NCBI GenBank assembly: GCA_934358675.1
Contig: CAKRKX010000124.1
Coordinates: forward strand, 1-5,729
Source of the DNA: an uncultured Agathobacter sp.
GTDB lineage: Bacteria; Bacillota; Clostridia; Lachnospirales; Lachnospiraceae
Direction: 5' to 3'
DNA length: 5,729 bases
Shown here: positions 5,681 to 5,729 of the stretch, piece after piece
Layout of the letters: the number at the start of each line of letters is the position of its first letter
Position numbering within the stretch: the stretch's first letter is position 1
The notes under the pieces: model-generated
What the model was told of the DNA's origin: nothing
What the model saw: the letters and a program-made list of their open reading frames with translations, nothing else
Databases searched by the model: none
Position numbers and translations under genes: made by a program

Positions 5681-5710
5681 TTCCACATTTCATGTGGGTA
5701 TGCGGAATTT
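5678..5710. repeat. Overlapping dyads at the IS30 end
   Basis: CCACAT (5683-5688) pairs with ATGTGG (5692-5697) across TTC. The outer AAATTCC (5678-5684) pairs with GGAATTT (5704-5710). The two dyads share bases CC, so they would be alternative structures. They lie between the transposase promoter and the proposed element tip. Confidence 0.5.
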
Positions 5711-5729
5711 AAAATTTCACTTTACGCAC
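5704..5729 (-). repeat. Candidate right terminal inverted repeat of the IS30 element
   Basis: The segment runs from GGAATTTA to CGCAC at the last base of the window and is the inverted partner of 3829-3854. The true tip may lie at or a few bases beyond the window edge. Confidence 0.45.

Larger units (their letters stand above)
3829..5729 (-). mobile_element. IS30-family insertion sequence (two ORFs)
   Basis: The element carries an IS30-type DDE transposase and a small overlapping ORF, both on the minus strand, and is visibly richer in A+T than the integrase and antiporter genes. The ends proposed here are an imperfect inverted repeat of 26 bases: 3829-3854 against the complement of 5704-5729, with 16 of 26 positions alike, including an inner block TAAATTCC. 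That is weaker than many IS30 ends, so the boundaries are tentative, especially the left one. The right flank lies outside the window, so no target duplication can be checked. Total length would be about 1.9 kb, long for the family because the transposase has an insertion and a second ORF is present. Confidence 0.6.

Noticed and set aside
5614..5688. N-terminal extension of the transposase from an upstream in-frame ATG
   Set aside because: It would start upstream of the promoter -10 box and lacks a ribosome binding site. The ATG at 5613 has AAAGGA at the right distance and gives an IS30-typical N-terminus.
5725..5729. GTGCG on the minus strand at the window edge, resembling a group II intron 5' end
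   Set aside because: The protein encoded inward is a DDE transposase, not a reverse transcriptase, and no domain V-like hairpin is seen at the other end. Five bases match easily by chance.

Overview
The window looks like a chromosomal or accessory segment of a Firmicute, most likely an anaerobic gut Clostridium relative of the Lachnospiraceae type. This is inferred from gene style: a Big_2 plus NlpC/P60 surface protein, a 'MRLPNGYG...' tyrosine integrase, strong Shine-Dalgarno sites, extended -10 promoters and a Cys-rich IS30 transposase. No taxonomic marker gene is present, so the assignment is soft.

Layout, left to right. (1) 1-1104, plus: the 3' part of a secreted cell-wall protein with a D/N/Y-rich linker, Ig-like domains and a C-terminal NlpC/P60-type cysteine peptidase. 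Its reading frame is open through base 1, so it is truncated only by the window edge. (2) 1138-1163: a perfect 10-bp hairpin, T-rich on both sides, serving as a shared terminator for two convergent genes. (3) 1170-2225, minus: a complete tyrosine recombinase with all six catalytic residues, but no visible excisionase or other mobile genes. (4) 2226-2365: a divergent promoter region with two short palindromes lying on the two -10 boxes. (5) 2366-3682, plus: a complete NhaC-family Na+/H+ antiporter. (6) 3683-4004: no convincing protein gene, but a strong extended -10 promoter, a 9-bp perfect hairpin and further self-complementary sequence. (7) About 3829-5729, minus: an IS30-family insertion sequence with a 462-residue transposase and a small overlapping second ORF of 75 codons. 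Candidate imperfect terminal inverted repeats lie at 3829-3854 and 5704-5729, so the right end of the element falls at or very near the window edge.

How the parts relate. The integrase and antiporter are divergently transcribed from one 140-bp region and are bracketed by a short direct repeat (1131-1140 and 3759-3768). They could be a small integrated unit, but that repeat is within chance expectation. The IS30 element probably landed downstream of the antiporter, where an outside promoter reads into its 3' end and could make RNA antisense to the transposase operon. The IS is visibly more AT-rich than the integrase and antiporter genes.

The most unusual items are the two-ORF organisation of the IS30 element, the 12-cysteine insertion in its transposase, and the promoter-plus-structure stretch at 3776-4000. 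I found no CRISPR array, tRNA, rRNA or recognisable defence system.
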